From: Bacillota bacterium
GTDB lineage: Bacteria; Bacillota; Clostridia; Lachnospirales; Lachnospiraceae
Length of the DNA: 64,000 bases
Direction of reading: 5' to 3'
Assembly: GCA_023441965.1 (NCBI GenBank)
Contig: JAEZNB010000079.1
Coordinates: 1 to 64,000 of the forward strand
Shown here: positions 54,553-63,230 of the stretch, one piece after another
Position numbering within the stretch: the first letter of the stretch is position 1
How the letters are laid out: each line of letters begins with the position of its first letter
Translations under genes and position numbers: made by a program
Notes under the pieces: model-generated
What the model was told of the DNA's origin: nothing
The model's input: the letters and a program-made list of their open reading frames with translations, nothing else
Databases searched by the model: none

Positions 54553-56484
54553 CTATATATCAAGCTTTGCATATCTTGCCTCTTCTATAATAAAGGTACG
54601 TCTGGGCGGAACATTGCTGCTCATCAGCAGATTGGTGACCTCATCTGCTTCCACCGTATCACTGATGGTGATCTGGGCCAGGACCCTGGTCTCCGGATTC
54701 AGGGTAGTCTCCCAGAGCTGATGAGCATCCATCTCGCCGAGACCCTTATATCTCTGCAGGCTTAGGATTTTATTCTCCGTCTTCTTGCGGAATTTCTCCA
54801 GCTCAAAATCATTGAAGAGATATTCGGATTTCTTTACCTTCTTATTTCTCTCGGTGGTCTCATAATCTACCTTATACAGAGGCGGCAGTCCTCTGTAGAC
54901 CTTGCCCTCCAGAATCAGCTCCGGCATGAAACGATAGAAGAAGGTCAGCAATAGGGTACTGATATGAGCTCCGTCCACGTCGGCATCGGTTAAGATGATG
55001 ATTTTATCATAGTGCAGCTTATTGATGTCAAAATCATCCCCGATTCCGCAGCCGAAGGTGGCAATCATCGCCTTGATTTCATTATTCAGAAGGATCTTCT
55101 CTAAGGAGGCCTTCTCGACATTTAAGATCTTACCGCGCAGAGGGAGGACTGCCTGGGTCCTGCGGTTCCTGGCAGTCTTCACGGTACCGCCGGCGGAATC
55201 ACCCTCTACAATATAAAGCTCGCATTCCTCCGCCTTCTTGGAGGAACAGGAGGCCAGCTTGCTTCTGGTATCCACGTCACTTAGCTGCTTCATAACAGCC
55301 GTTCTGGCCTTATCACTGGCCCGTCTGGCATTAAAGGACTTTAAGGAATTGTCCAGAATGCTCTTTAAGACCTCTACATTCTTATCGAACCAGCGCTGTG
55401 CTTCGGTAGAGAAGACATCCTCCACGGCACTCTTGGCATCGGTATTGCCTAACTTCGTCTTGGTCTGCCCCTCGAACTGGGGGTCCGGGTGCTTGATGGA
55501 GACGATGGCTACGAGACCGTTACGGATATCCTTACCGTCAAAGTTCTCATCCTTATCCTTTAATACACCCAGCTCCCTGGCATACTGGTTCATGACACGG
55601 GTCAGGCCGGACTTAAAGCCGGTGACCAGGGTTCCTCCGTCAACCACATTGATACGGTTACAGTAGGCATTGATCTGTTCTGAGAAGCTGTCTGTATACT
55701 GGAAGGCGATCTCGACCTCTATCTCTCCGCTCTTTCCCTCCAGATAAACAGGCTCCTGGTGGAGAGGAGTCATCTCACGGGTCAGGTAGGAGATGAAGCT
55801 CTTGATGCCCTCTGCCTCCTGATAGGTCTTGGTGATGCCGCTGATCTGATCGTTAAAATTGATCAGCAGATTCTTATTTAAAAAGGCGATTTCCTTCAGC
55901 TTCTTCTGAATCATTTCCGCCTTGAATTCCACAGTTTCGAATATGGTATCATCCGGATAAAAGATGACCCTGGTTCCTGTGTCCGACTTGTTGCATTTTC
56001 CTACAACGGGAAGAAGGCCGTCTGCCAGGTCTGTGACCGGATGACCACCGTTTACGTATTCATCACGATAGATTTTACCGTCCCTTTTCACCTCGACTAC
56101 CATTCGCTTGGACAGGGCATTTACGACCGATGCGCCTACACCGTGCAGTCCACCGGCTACCTTATATACAGAATTACCGAATTTACCTCCGGCATGAAGA
56201 ATGGTATATACGACTCTGACGGTCGGGATATGCTTGGTCGGATGGATATCCACCGGTACACCGCGGCCATAATCGGTGATCTCTATGCCCCCATCCTTAA
56301 GCAGTGTAACATCAATTCTTGGACAATAACCTGCCAGATGTTCATCAATCGCATTGTCGAGTATTTCCCAGATCAGATGGTGCAAGCCCCTGGGACCTGT
56401 GCTTCCGATGTACATACCGGGGCGCTTCCTTACGGCTTCGAGTCCTTCCAATACAACTATCTGACTACCGCTATATTGTTCCAT
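54553..56484 (-). CDS. parE: Type IIA topoisomerase subunit B (topoisomerase IV ParE-like)
   Basis: 643 residues. ATPase subunit with the GHKL fold: ILDNAIDEHLAG (N-box), GRGVPVDIHP, GGLHGVGASVVNALS. The TOPRIM domain has EGDSAGG, RGKILNVEKA and DADVDGAHI. The C-terminus contains LQRYKGLGEMDAHQLWETTLNP. AAGGGGAT precedes the ATG on the minus strand. Pairs with the downstream A subunit; gyrase versus topoisomerase IV cannot be settled from this subunit alone. Confidence 0.82.
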   Translation of the reverse strand: MEQYSGSQIVVLEGLEAVRKRPGMYIGSTGPRGLHHLIWEILDNAIDEHLAGYCPRIDVTLLKDGGIEITDYGRGVPVDIHPTKHIPTVRVVYTILHAGGKFGNSVYKVAGGLHGVGASVVNALSKRMVVEVKRDGKIYRDEYVNGGHPVTDLADGLLPVVGKCNKSDTGTRVIFYPDDTIFETVEFKAEMIQKKLKEIAFLNKNLLINFNDQISGITKTYQEAEGIKSFISYLTREMTPLHQEPVYLEGKSGEIEVEIAFQYTDSFSEQINAYCNRINVVDGGTLVTGFKSGLTRVMNQYARELGVLKDKDENFDGKDIRNGLVAIVSIKHPDPQFEGQTKTKLGNTDAKSAVEDVFSTEAQRWFDKNVEVLKSILDNSLKSFNARRASDKARTAVMKQLSDVDTRSKLASCSSKKAEECELYIVEGDSAGGTVKTARNRRTQAVLPLRGKILNVEKASLEKILLNNEIKAMIATFGCGIGDDFDINKLHYDKIIILTDADVDGAHISTLLLTFFYRFMPELILEGKVYRGLPPLYKVDYETTERNKKVKKSEYLFNDFELEKFRKKTENKILSLQRYKGLGEMDAHQLWETTLNPETRVLAQITISDTVEADEVTNLLMSSNVPPRRTFIIEEARYAKLDI

Positions 56485-56730
56485 TGCTTATAATCCCCTT
56501 TAATTGAGTATTTTCCGTGAACAGTATAACACATCTGTTTTCATTTTTCCAGTAATTTAATGGGCCTAACTACTTTATAACGTAGTCAGAGATACTGATT
56601 CTACTATATTTAGTGCCAATTGCTTAGGTCCCGGACTGTCAGTGATAGGAGGGAGCAGGCAGAAGGAAACAGGTCATAAGACAAAAGGTCAGCATTTTGC
56701 TGATTCTATGGTCTGTGATAAAATTATTAT

Positions 56731-56758
56731 TTGAAAATCCGTGAGAATGTTGTATAAT
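56731..56758 (+). promoter_or_regulatory. Predicted promoter of the PHP-lysA unit
   Basis: TTGAAA (56731-56736), 16-bp spacer, TATAAT (56753-56758). The remaining divergent region (56508-56730) shows no gene. Confidence 0.55.
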
Positions 56759-56794
56759 AGGAACAATTCTTTATTACAATACCAGAACGACGTA

Positions 56795-56838
56795 AAAATG
56801 CGAAGATACCGACGCGGGTACCGGGCATTTTATTTTTT
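56795..56838 (+). terminator. Leader hairpin with T-run upstream of the PHP gene (possible attenuator)
   Basis: AAAATGC (56795-56801) pairs with GCATTTT (56825-56831) around an inner weak TACC/GGTA stem, followed by ATTTTTT. It would start only about 30 nt into the predicted transcript and so could terminate it early. Confidence 0.45.
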
Positions 56839-56913
56839 GTCCCTAGGCAGCTTATGGAGATCTACCATAGAGAGACGGAACTTACGTGCGGGGTAACAGA
56901 AAGGCTGAGATTT

Positions 56914-57600
56914 ATGAACCGGTATTTATATGAAACACATTTTCACACCAAGGAAGCAAGCGCCTGTGCCAGCTTGTTTGGCGCGGACCATTCCAGAAAG
57001 TATAAGGAGGCAGGCTATAGCGGAATTATTGTGACAGATCATTTCCTGAACGGCAACAGCTGTATTCCCAAGGACCTGCCCTGGAGGGAGCAGATAGAAC
57101 GCTTCTGTAAGGGCTATGAGCATGCCAAGGAGGAAGGGGATAAGATCGGACTGGATGTCTTCTTCGGCCTGGAGGTGAATTTCAACACAACCGAATTCTT
57201 GATCTATGGAGTGGATAAGACCTGGCTGCTGGAACAGACCGATATGCTCTCCTGGTCTGTGGAGGAGGAGTACCGCAGGGTGAAGGAGGCCGGAGGCTTT
57301 ATCGTTCACGCTCATCCCTTCCGGTCCCGTTCCTACATCAGGGAGATTAAGCTCTATCCGGACCATATTGATGCGGTCGAAATCTTTAATTCCGGAAACA
57401 GTTATCGGGAAGTAGATGAGAAGGCAGAGGCTTATGCCGAGAAGCTGAAGCTGCCGGTGACCTCTGGAACGGATGCCCATGGCTTTGAAAAGAGGCTTGG
57501 CGGAATGGCATTTCCCAATAAGTTAAACGGTATCCGGGATTTTATTGACCATGTGAAAGACGGGAAGGGCGAGATAATAAGAATTCCATATAATGTATAA
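56914..57600 (+). CDS. PHP-domain metal-dependent phosphoesterase
   Basis: About 228 residues. Polymerase and histidinol phosphatase fold with metal motifs YETHFHTKEAS, IIVTDHF, FFGLEVNF, GFIVHAHPFRS, and VTSGTDAHGFEKRLGG near the end. Substrate unknown; relatives hydrolyse phosphoesters such as 3',5'-bisnucleosides. ATG 56914 is preferred because AGAAAGG lies 9 bases before it and the fold begins there; ATG 56854 has no ribosome site. lysA follows 14 bp later, so the two are co-transcribed. Confidence 0.85.
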   Translation: MNRYLYETHFHTKEASACASLFGADHSRKYKEAGYSGIIVTDHFLNGNSCIPKDLPWREQIERFCKGYEHAKEEGDKIGLDVFFGLEVNFNTTEFLIYGVDKTWLLEQTDMLSWSVEEEYRRVKEAGGFIVHAHPFRSRSYIREIKLYPDHIDAVEIFNSGNSYREVDEKAEAYAEKLKLPVTSGTDAHGFEKRLGGMAFPNKLNGIRDFIDHVKDGKGEIIRIPYNV

Positions 57601-57614
57601 TCTAAGGAGGACCC

Positions 57615-58880
57615 ATGAAGAAACCTTTTGTTACTCTGGAACAGCTGAAAGAGATTACGAAGAAGTATCCCACTCCCTTTCATATCTATGATGAGAAGGG
57701 AATCCGTGAGAATGCCAGGAGGCTGCACAAGGCCTTTGCCTGGAATAAGGGCTATCGGCAATATTTTGCCGTAAAGGCGACACCAAATCCCTTTATCATT
57801 AATATACTTAAGGAAGAAGGCTGTGGTGTAGACTGCTCCTCCATGACGGAGCTGATGCTGTCAGAGGCCCTGGGCTATTCGGGCCAGGACATTATGTTCT
57901 CCTCCAATGCGACTCCCGCTGAGGAATTCGTGAAGGCAAAGGGCTTGAATGCCATTATTAATCTGGATGATTATACACACATTGATTTTCTGGAGAGGAC
58001 TGCGGGCATACCGGAGCTGATCTGCTGCAGATATAATCCGGGTGGAGTCTTTAAGACAGCCAATGGCATCATGGATCATCCCGGTGAAGCCAAATACGGC
58101 TTTACGAAGGAGCAGATGATCGACGGCTTCAAAAGATTGAAGGAGAAGGGTGCGAAGTATTTCGGAATCCACGCCTTCCTTGCCAGCAATACCGTGTCCA
58201 ATGAATACTATCCGACCCTGGCAGGCGTTCTGTTTGAGCTGGCAGTAGAGCTTCGGGATAAGACCGGTGTCGAGATCAGGTTCATTAATTTATCCGGTGG
58301 GGTCGGAGTACCCTATAAGCCCGATCAGGAACCCAATGATATCCTGGCCATCGGGGAAGGAGTCAGACAGGCATATGAGAGAATCCTAACTCCCGCCGGT
58401 ATGGGTGAGGTTGCGATTTACACCGAGCTGGGACGCTTTATGCTGGCCCCCTATGGTCATCTGGTAGCAACCGCCCTGCATGAAAAGCATATTTATAAGG
58501 AATACATCGGCCTGGATGCCTGTGCTGTCAATCTGATAAGACCGGCCATGTACGGAGCTTATCATCATATAACGGTGATGGGCAAGGAGGATGCTCCCTG
58601 TGACCATAAATATGATATTACCGGCTCCCTGTGTGAGAACAATGATAAGTTTGCCATTGACCGGATGCTGCCGAGGATTGACCTGGGAGACCTGCTGGTC
58701 ATCCACGATACAGGAGCTCACGGTTATGCCATGGGCTACAATTATAACGGTAAGCTAAGGTCGGCTGAGCTCCTCCTAAAGGAGGATGGTTCCGTAGAGC
58801 TGATCAGAAGGGCAGAGACGCCGAAGGACTATTTCGCAACCTTTGATTTTTGCGATATTTTGAAGGATTATAAGAAATAA
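57615..58880 (+). CDS. lysA: Diaminopimelate decarboxylase
   Basis: 421 residues. PLP enzyme of the alanine-racemase fold (group IV decarboxylases) converting meso-diaminopimelate to L-lysine. The PLP-binding Lys is in YFAVKATPNP; GGVGVPYKP is the glycine loop binding phosphate; the C-terminal barrel includes ITGSLCENNDKFA, with the catalytic Cys of the dimer interface, and DTGAHGYAMGYNYNG. AAGGAGG precedes the ATG. It sits behind the PHP gene. No other lysine genes are nearby. Confidence 0.9.
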   Translation: MKKPFVTLEQLKEITKKYPTPFHIYDEKGIRENARRLHKAFAWNKGYRQYFAVKATPNPFIINILKEEGCGVDCSSMTELMLSEALGYSGQDIMFSSNATPAEEFVKAKGLNAIINLDDYTHIDFLERTAGIPELICCRYNPGGVFKTANGIMDHPGEAKYGFTKEQMIDGFKRLKEKGAKYFGIHAFLASNTVSNEYYPTLAGVLFELAVELRDKTGVEIRFINLSGGVGVPYKPDQEPNDILAIGEGVRQAYERILTPAGMGEVAIYTELGRFMLAPYGHLVATALHEKHIYKEYIGLDACAVNLIRPAMYGAYHHITVMGKEDAPCDHKYDITGSLCENNDKFAIDRMLPRIDLGDLLVIHDTGAHGYAMGYNYNGKLRSAELLLKEDGSVELIRRAETPKDYFATFDFCDILKDYKK

Positions 58881-59053
58881 TAAGTGAATATGGACAAATC
58901 AGGCCTGCTGCCTGCTCGTAAATGAGGAATATGAGAGCATCTTTTATTCATATTTGAGTAGAATATTTTAGAGGGTTTAAAGATAAGATATATTGTAACT
59001 TTCGAGCAGGTATTTCACAAACTACGGTTTTTGACCAGATAAATCATATGCAG

Positions 59054-59091
59054 GAAAGACTCCAGCATCTGGGAATGATGCTGGAGCTTTC
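59054..59091 (+). terminator. Probable terminator after lysA
   Basis: GAAAG-A-CTCCAGCATC pairs with GATGCTGGAGCTTTC over 15 bp around a seven-base loop; the T-run is poor. The rest of the 324-bp gap (58881-59131) shows no gene. Confidence 0.6.
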
Positions 59092-59131
59092 TGCCCAATA
59101 TGCGGCTTGGGGCCAGCCTGGGAGGTTCATG

Positions 59132-59160
59132 TTGACAAGGAACTATTGATACGATATAAT
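59132..59160 (+). promoter_or_regulatory. Strong consensus promoter of greA-lysS
   Basis: TTGACA (59132-59137), 17-bp spacer, TATAAT (59155-59160): an exact sigma-A consensus, 54 bp before greA. Confidence 0.8.
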
Positions 59161-59213
59161 ACTTTGAATGTATTGTATGTTTTAAAAAAGCAATATGGAG
59201 GAAGGTGTTTTAT

Positions 59214-59696
59214 ATGGTTGAAAAGAAAAACATATTGACTTATGCGGGTTTACGACAACTGGAGGAAGAGCTTCATGATCTGAAGGTAAACAGACGAAAA
59301 GAGGTTGCTCAGAAGATTAAAGAAGCCAGAGAGCAGGGGGATCTTTCCGAGAACGCCGAATATGATGCGGCTAAGGACGAGCAGAGAGATATTGAAGCCA
59401 GAATTGAAGAGATCGATAAGATCTTAAAGAATGCCGAAGTTGTCGTAGAAGACGAAGTAGATGTTAATGTGATAAATATCGGCTGCAAGGTTAGAATTTT
59501 TGACATGGAATTCAAGGAAGAACTGGTATATAAAATCGTGGGTTCAACAGAGGCCAACAGCCTGAGGGGTAAAATTTCCAATGAATCCCCCCTGGGAATG
59601 GCTTTACTCGGACGCCGGGTAGGGGACGTCGTAGATGTTGCCACTCATACCGGAACGATTCAGTATAAGATTTTAGAGATTCAGAAGTCAAATTAG
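59214..59696 (+). CDS. greA: Transcription elongation factor GreA
   Basis: 160 residues. Rescues backtracked RNA polymerase by stimulating transcript cleavage. The N-terminal antiparallel coiled coil carries the acidic tip (ENAEYDAAKDEQ), and the C-terminal FKBP-like domain has ISNESPLGMALLGRRVGDVVDV. Start is ATG 59214 with GGAGGAAGG upstream; a GTG at 59205 lies inside that site. lysS follows at 60 bp, the usual Firmicute greA-lysS order. Confidence 0.96.
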   Translation: MVEKKNILTYAGLRQLEEELHDLKVNRRKEVAQKIKEAREQGDLSENAEYDAAKDEQRDIEARIEEIDKILKNAEVVVEDEVDVNVINIGCKVRIFDMEFKEELVYKIVGSTEANSLRGKISNESPLGMALLGRRVGDVVDVATHTGTIQYKILEIQKSN

Positions 59697-59756
59697 TTTT
59701 ACCGGAGGCATTCAAAAGGTAAAATCGTATCAGTATGCGATAAGAGGTGAAGGACG

Positions 59757-61253
59757 ATGGCAGACGAAAGAATACAAGCACAAGCTGAGCAGGAGGATAT
59801 CAGCGAGCTGCTTAAGGTTAGACGGACGAAGCTCGCAGAGCTTCAGGCAAATGGGAAGGATCCCTTCCAGATCATGAAGTATGAGGTGACCCATCATTCT
59901 AAGGAGATTATTGCCGACTACGAGAGTATGGAGGGCAAAAAGGTATCCTTGGCTGGACGTATGATGTCCAAGCGGGTGATGGGAAAAGCATCCTTCTGCA
60001 ACATCAGGGATCTGGGTGGAAATATCCAGGTTTATGTGAAGAGAGATGAGATAGGGGAAGAGCCTTATGCCGAGTTCAAGAAGTATGATATCGGTGATAT
60101 CATTGGCTTAGAGGGCGAGGTATTTAAGACCCATTCCGGCGAGATCTCCGTTAAGGCGGAGAAGGTCGTCCTGCTGACGAAGAGCCTTCAGATCTTACCC
60201 GAGAAATTCCATGGATTAAAGGATACTGATACAAGATACAGACAGAGATATGTTGACTTAATCGTAAATCCTGAGGTTCGGGATACCTTTATCAAGCGTT
60301 CCCTGATCATCAGAGAGATTCGTAATTATTTGGACAGTAAGCAGTTTATTGAGGTTGAGACTCCCGTACTTGTTCCCAATGCGGGCGGAGCTGCGGCCAG
60401 ACCCTTCAATACCCACCATAATGCACTGGATGAAGACCTTCATTTAAGAATATCTCTGGAGTTATATCTTAAGAGACTGATTGTCGGAGGTCTGGAGCGC
60501 GTATATGAAATCGGCAGGGTATTCCGTAATGAGGGCCTATCTGTCAGACATAATCCCGAATTCACACTGCTGGAGCTCTATCAGGCCTATACCGATTATT
60601 ACGGTATGATGGACCTGGTGGAGGATTTATTCCGCACGGTTGCAAGTAAGGTACTCGGTACAACGACAATTACCTACAACGGAATTGAGATTGATCTTTC
60701 CAAACCCTTTGACAGACTTACGATGGTGGATGCCATCAAGAAGTATGCCAATATTGATTTTGATCAGATCAAGGATGAGGCTGCGGCTAAGGCCCTGGCG
60801 AAGGAGCATCACATCGCCTTCGAAGCCAGACACAAGAGAGGCGACATCATCAACCTCTTCTTCGAGGAATATGTGGAAGAGAAGCTGGTACAGCCTACCT
60901 TCATCATGGACCACCCGGTTGAGATTTCACCCTTGGCCAGCAGAAAGCCCGAGAACCCGGATTATACGGAGCGCTTTGAGCTGTTCATCACCAGCAGGGA
61001 GATGGCCAATGCTTTCTCAGAGCTGAATGATCCCCTGGATCAGAGAGGACGCTTCGAGGCCCAGGAGGCTCTCCGCGCCGCAGGCGACGAAGAGGCAAAT
61101 CAGCTGGACGAGGACTTCCTCACCGCCCTGGAATATGGCATGCCTCCGACAGGCGGTATCGGTATCGGTATTGACCGTCTGATCATGCTCTTAACCGACT
61201 CCCAGGCCATCAGAGATGTGTTGTTGTTCCCGACGATGAAGAGCTTGAGCTAA
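59757..61253 (+). CDS. lysS: Lysyl-tRNA synthetase, class II
   Basis: 498 residues. N-terminal OB-fold anticodon-binding domain ([23 protein letters not shown]) and class II catalytic core: motif 1 around [18 protein letters not shown], motif 2 [20 protein letters not shown], motif 3 [12 protein letters not shown]. Full length. AGAGGTGAAGG precedes the ATG. Co-transcribed with greA. Confidence 0.97.
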   Translation: MADERIQAQAEQEDISELLKVRRTKLAELQANGKDPFQIMKYEVTHHSKEIIADYESMEGKKVSLAGRMMSKRVMGKASFCNIRDLGGNIQVYVKRDEIGEEPYAEFKKYDIGDIIGLEGEVFKTHSGEISVKAEKVVLLTKSLQILPEKFHGLKDTDTRYRQRYVDLIVNPEVRDTFIKRSLIIREIRNYLDSKQFIEVETPVLVPNAGGAAARPFNTHHNALDEDLHLRISLELYLKRLIVGGLERVYEIGRVFRNEGLSVRHNPEFTLLELYQAYTDYYGMMDLVEDLFRTVASKVLGTTTITYNGIEIDLSKPFDRLTMVDAIKKYANIDFDQIKDEAAAKALAKEHHIAFEARHKRGDIINLFFEEYVEEKLVQPTFIMDHPVEISPLASRKPENPDYTERFELFITSREMANAFSELNDPLDQRGRFEAQEALRAAGDEEANQLDEDFLTALEYGMPPTGGIGIGIDRLIMLLTDSQAIRDVLLFPTMKSLS

Positions 61254-61312
61254 CAAATCGGTATTTATACGGACTCGCAAGGGTTATTATTAAAGATAAT
61301 AAAGAACAAATC

Positions 61313-61349
61313 GGCATCTTTCTTTAGAGTGGGAAGGATGCCTTTTTTG
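61313..61349 (+). terminator. Terminator of greA-lysS
   Basis: GGCATCTTTC (61313-61322) pairs with GGGAAGGATGCC (61331-61342, small bulge), followed by six T. Confidence 0.85.
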
Positions 61350-61537
61350 TTTTATAGATAGAAAAACGAAGCATAAGCTTAGCAGACCATCCACAAATGG
61401 GCTTTCCCTATCACTTCCGAAAATTCGTGAAAATAGATATTTCATTTCCAATAACACGCAATGAATGTTATAATTCAAGAGTACATGGAAGGGTTCACTT
61501 TTACCATGGTGAGCATGAAAATATGAGGGATTGTGAT

Positions 61538-62125
61538 ATGCTGGATTTCATAAAAAGCCGAAGAAGCACGCGAAAGTTCAAAGAGGACATAGTCCCTGAG
61601 GATTTACTTCATCAGGTGATTGAAGCAGGAAGATATGCTCCGAGTGGAGGGAATTCTCAAAGCACTCATTTTATAGTTATTCAGAAGAAGGAAGTGCTGG
61701 ATAAGCTGGCTGATTTGGTCAGAGAAGAATTTACCAAGATGGAGGTTCAGGAGAATACTTATAGGTCTCTGGTGAATTCGATCCATGCTTCAAAGAAAGG
61801 TACTTATGTATTTCATTATCATTGTCCGGTTCTGATTGTGACTGCCAATAAGGAAGCATATGGGAATAATATCGCTGACTGCGCCTGTGCGCTTGAGAAT
61901 ATGATGCTAATGGCCAACGCACTGGATTTAGGCAGTGTGTGGATCAATCAGTTAAGATGGTTAAATGATAATCCCGTAATCCTGGAGGCTATGAAAGAAC
62001 TGGGCCTGGAAGAAGAGGAACGTGTATACGGAGCATTGGCTTTGGGTTATGCTGATACACAGGACGGCTTACCTGTCAGAACAGCCCTGGATAGAATAGG
62101 CAATAAAGTAACTTATATTAAATAA
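61538..62125 (+). CDS. Nitroreductase-family FMN oxidoreductase
   Basis: About 195 residues. Starts MLDFIKSRRSTRKFKEDIVPEDLL, the standard nitroreductase N-terminus that binds FMN through RRSTR, with APSGGNSQS later. C-terminal ALALGY is also typical. It reduces nitro or quinone compounds with NAD(P)H; the true substrate is unknown. ATG 61538 is chosen since AGGGA lies 7 bases before it; earlier in-frame ATG codons would add non-family residues. A TATAAT-like -10 (near 61469) lies upstream. The aldo/keto reductase gene follows in 41 bp. Confidence 0.87.
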   Translation: MLDFIKSRRSTRKFKEDIVPEDLLHQVIEAGRYAPSGGNSQSTHFIVIQKKEVLDKLADLVREEFTKMEVQENTYRSLVNSIHASKKGTYVFHYHCPVLIVTANKEAYGNNIADCACALENMMLMANALDLGSVWINQLRWLNDNPVILEAMKELGLEEEERVYGALALGYADTQDGLPVRTALDRIGNKVTYIK

Positions 62126-62166
62126 TTCAATTTATTAATTGATGGTTTAGGAAAGGAGCTCATAAG

Positions 62167-63093
62167 ATGCAAACAATCAATATCGCAAATGGACCGGAAA
62201 ACGCATCAAGACTGATTTTAGGCTGTATGCGTATGCCTGCACTCTCGGTAGAGGCTGCAGCAAAAATGATTCAGACAGCATATGATTTAGGTGTTAATTT
62301 TATAGACCATGCAACCTGTTATGGAGATGGGGAGGCAGAAAGAAGATTCGGCGATGCCATGGCTCTGACAAGCATGAAGCGGGAAGACCTCATTATCCAG
62401 TCAAAATGCGGTCTCAAATTCGACCAACAGATCTTTGATTGGAGAAAGTCAAATATTATTGAGAGCGTGGATGGTATTCTGGGGAGGTTAAAAATAGAAT
62501 ACCTGGATGTTCTCTTATTACACAGACCGGATTTACTCTATGATCCCGAACAGATCGCTGAAGCGTTTGATGAACTGGAAGCTGCCGGAAAGGTCCGTCA
62601 TTTTGGTGTGAGCAATACGATGCCGATGCAGATGGAATTACTGAAGAAATATGTGAAGCAGCCTCTTAAGATTAACCAGCTGCAGCTTTCTTTAGAGCAG
62701 TCACAGCTCATTGATCAGGATCTGTATATGAACAACAAAACGACAGATATGTCCATCATGCGTGATGGAGGTGCTCTGGATTATTGTCGTCTTAACGATA
62801 TTACGATTCAGGCCTGGTCTCCGCTTCAATATGGAATGTTTAGAGGTACGTTTATCGATAGCCCTGAATTCCCGGAGATGAACCAAGTTCTAGGTGAATT
62901 GGCAAAACAGTATGGAGTGACAAAGGCGGCAATTGCAATTGCTTGGATACTTCGTCATCCGGCTAAGATGCAGGTGATAGCAGGAACGATGAATCCGGTA
63001 CATTTAACAGAAATGGCAGAGGCATGCAAAATAGACTTAACATATGAGGAATGGTACAGGTTATATCTGTCATCCGGTAAATTCTTACCTTAA
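62167..63093 (+). CDS. Aldo/keto reductase
   Basis: 308 residues. NADPH-dependent TIM-barrel reductase. Catalytic tetrad candidates: Asp and Tyr in NFIDHATCYGDGEAERRFG, Lys in IIQSKCG and His in LLLHRPDLL. C-terminal cofactor binding in VIAGTMNPVHLTEMAEA. It resembles the YdhF/oxidoreductase subgroup (MQTINIANGPENASRLILGCMRM). AGGAAAGGAG precedes the ATG. Next to a nitroreductase, it may act on reactive carbonyls, but this is context only. Confidence 0.9.
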   Translation: MQTINIANGPENASRLILGCMRMPALSVEAAAKMIQTAYDLGVNFIDHATCYGDGEAERRFGDAMALTSMKREDLIIQSKCGLKFDQQIFDWRKSNIIESVDGILGRLKIEYLDVLLLHRPDLLYDPEQIAEAFDELEAAGKVRHFGVSNTMPMQMELLKKYVKQPLKINQLQLSLEQSQLIDQDLYMNNKTTDMSIMRDGGALDYCRLNDITIQAWSPLQYGMFRGTFIDSPEFPEMNQVLGELAKQYGVTKAAIAIAWILRHPAKMQVIAGTMNPVHLTEMAEACKIDLTYEEWYRLYLSSGKFLP

Positions 63094-63230
63094 GGAGATT
63101 GCTGCGCAGGAGCAGACATCTGTGAGATATTGCTCTTAAAAAAATAGAACATTGTAAAGCCTGTGGTAACAGATGGGAAAGCCGTCTGAGAACAGGAGAA
63201 GGAAATAATTATCACGAAGGAGGATTATAG

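Noticed and set aside
56885..56925. Thi-box-like string (GGGG..AAGGCTGAGA..GAACC) near the PHP start
   Set aside because: The conserved CTGAGA and GAACC are present, but the pairing arms and the second half of the TPP riboswitch are missing. The region overlaps the ribosome site and start of the PHP gene, which has no thiamine link.
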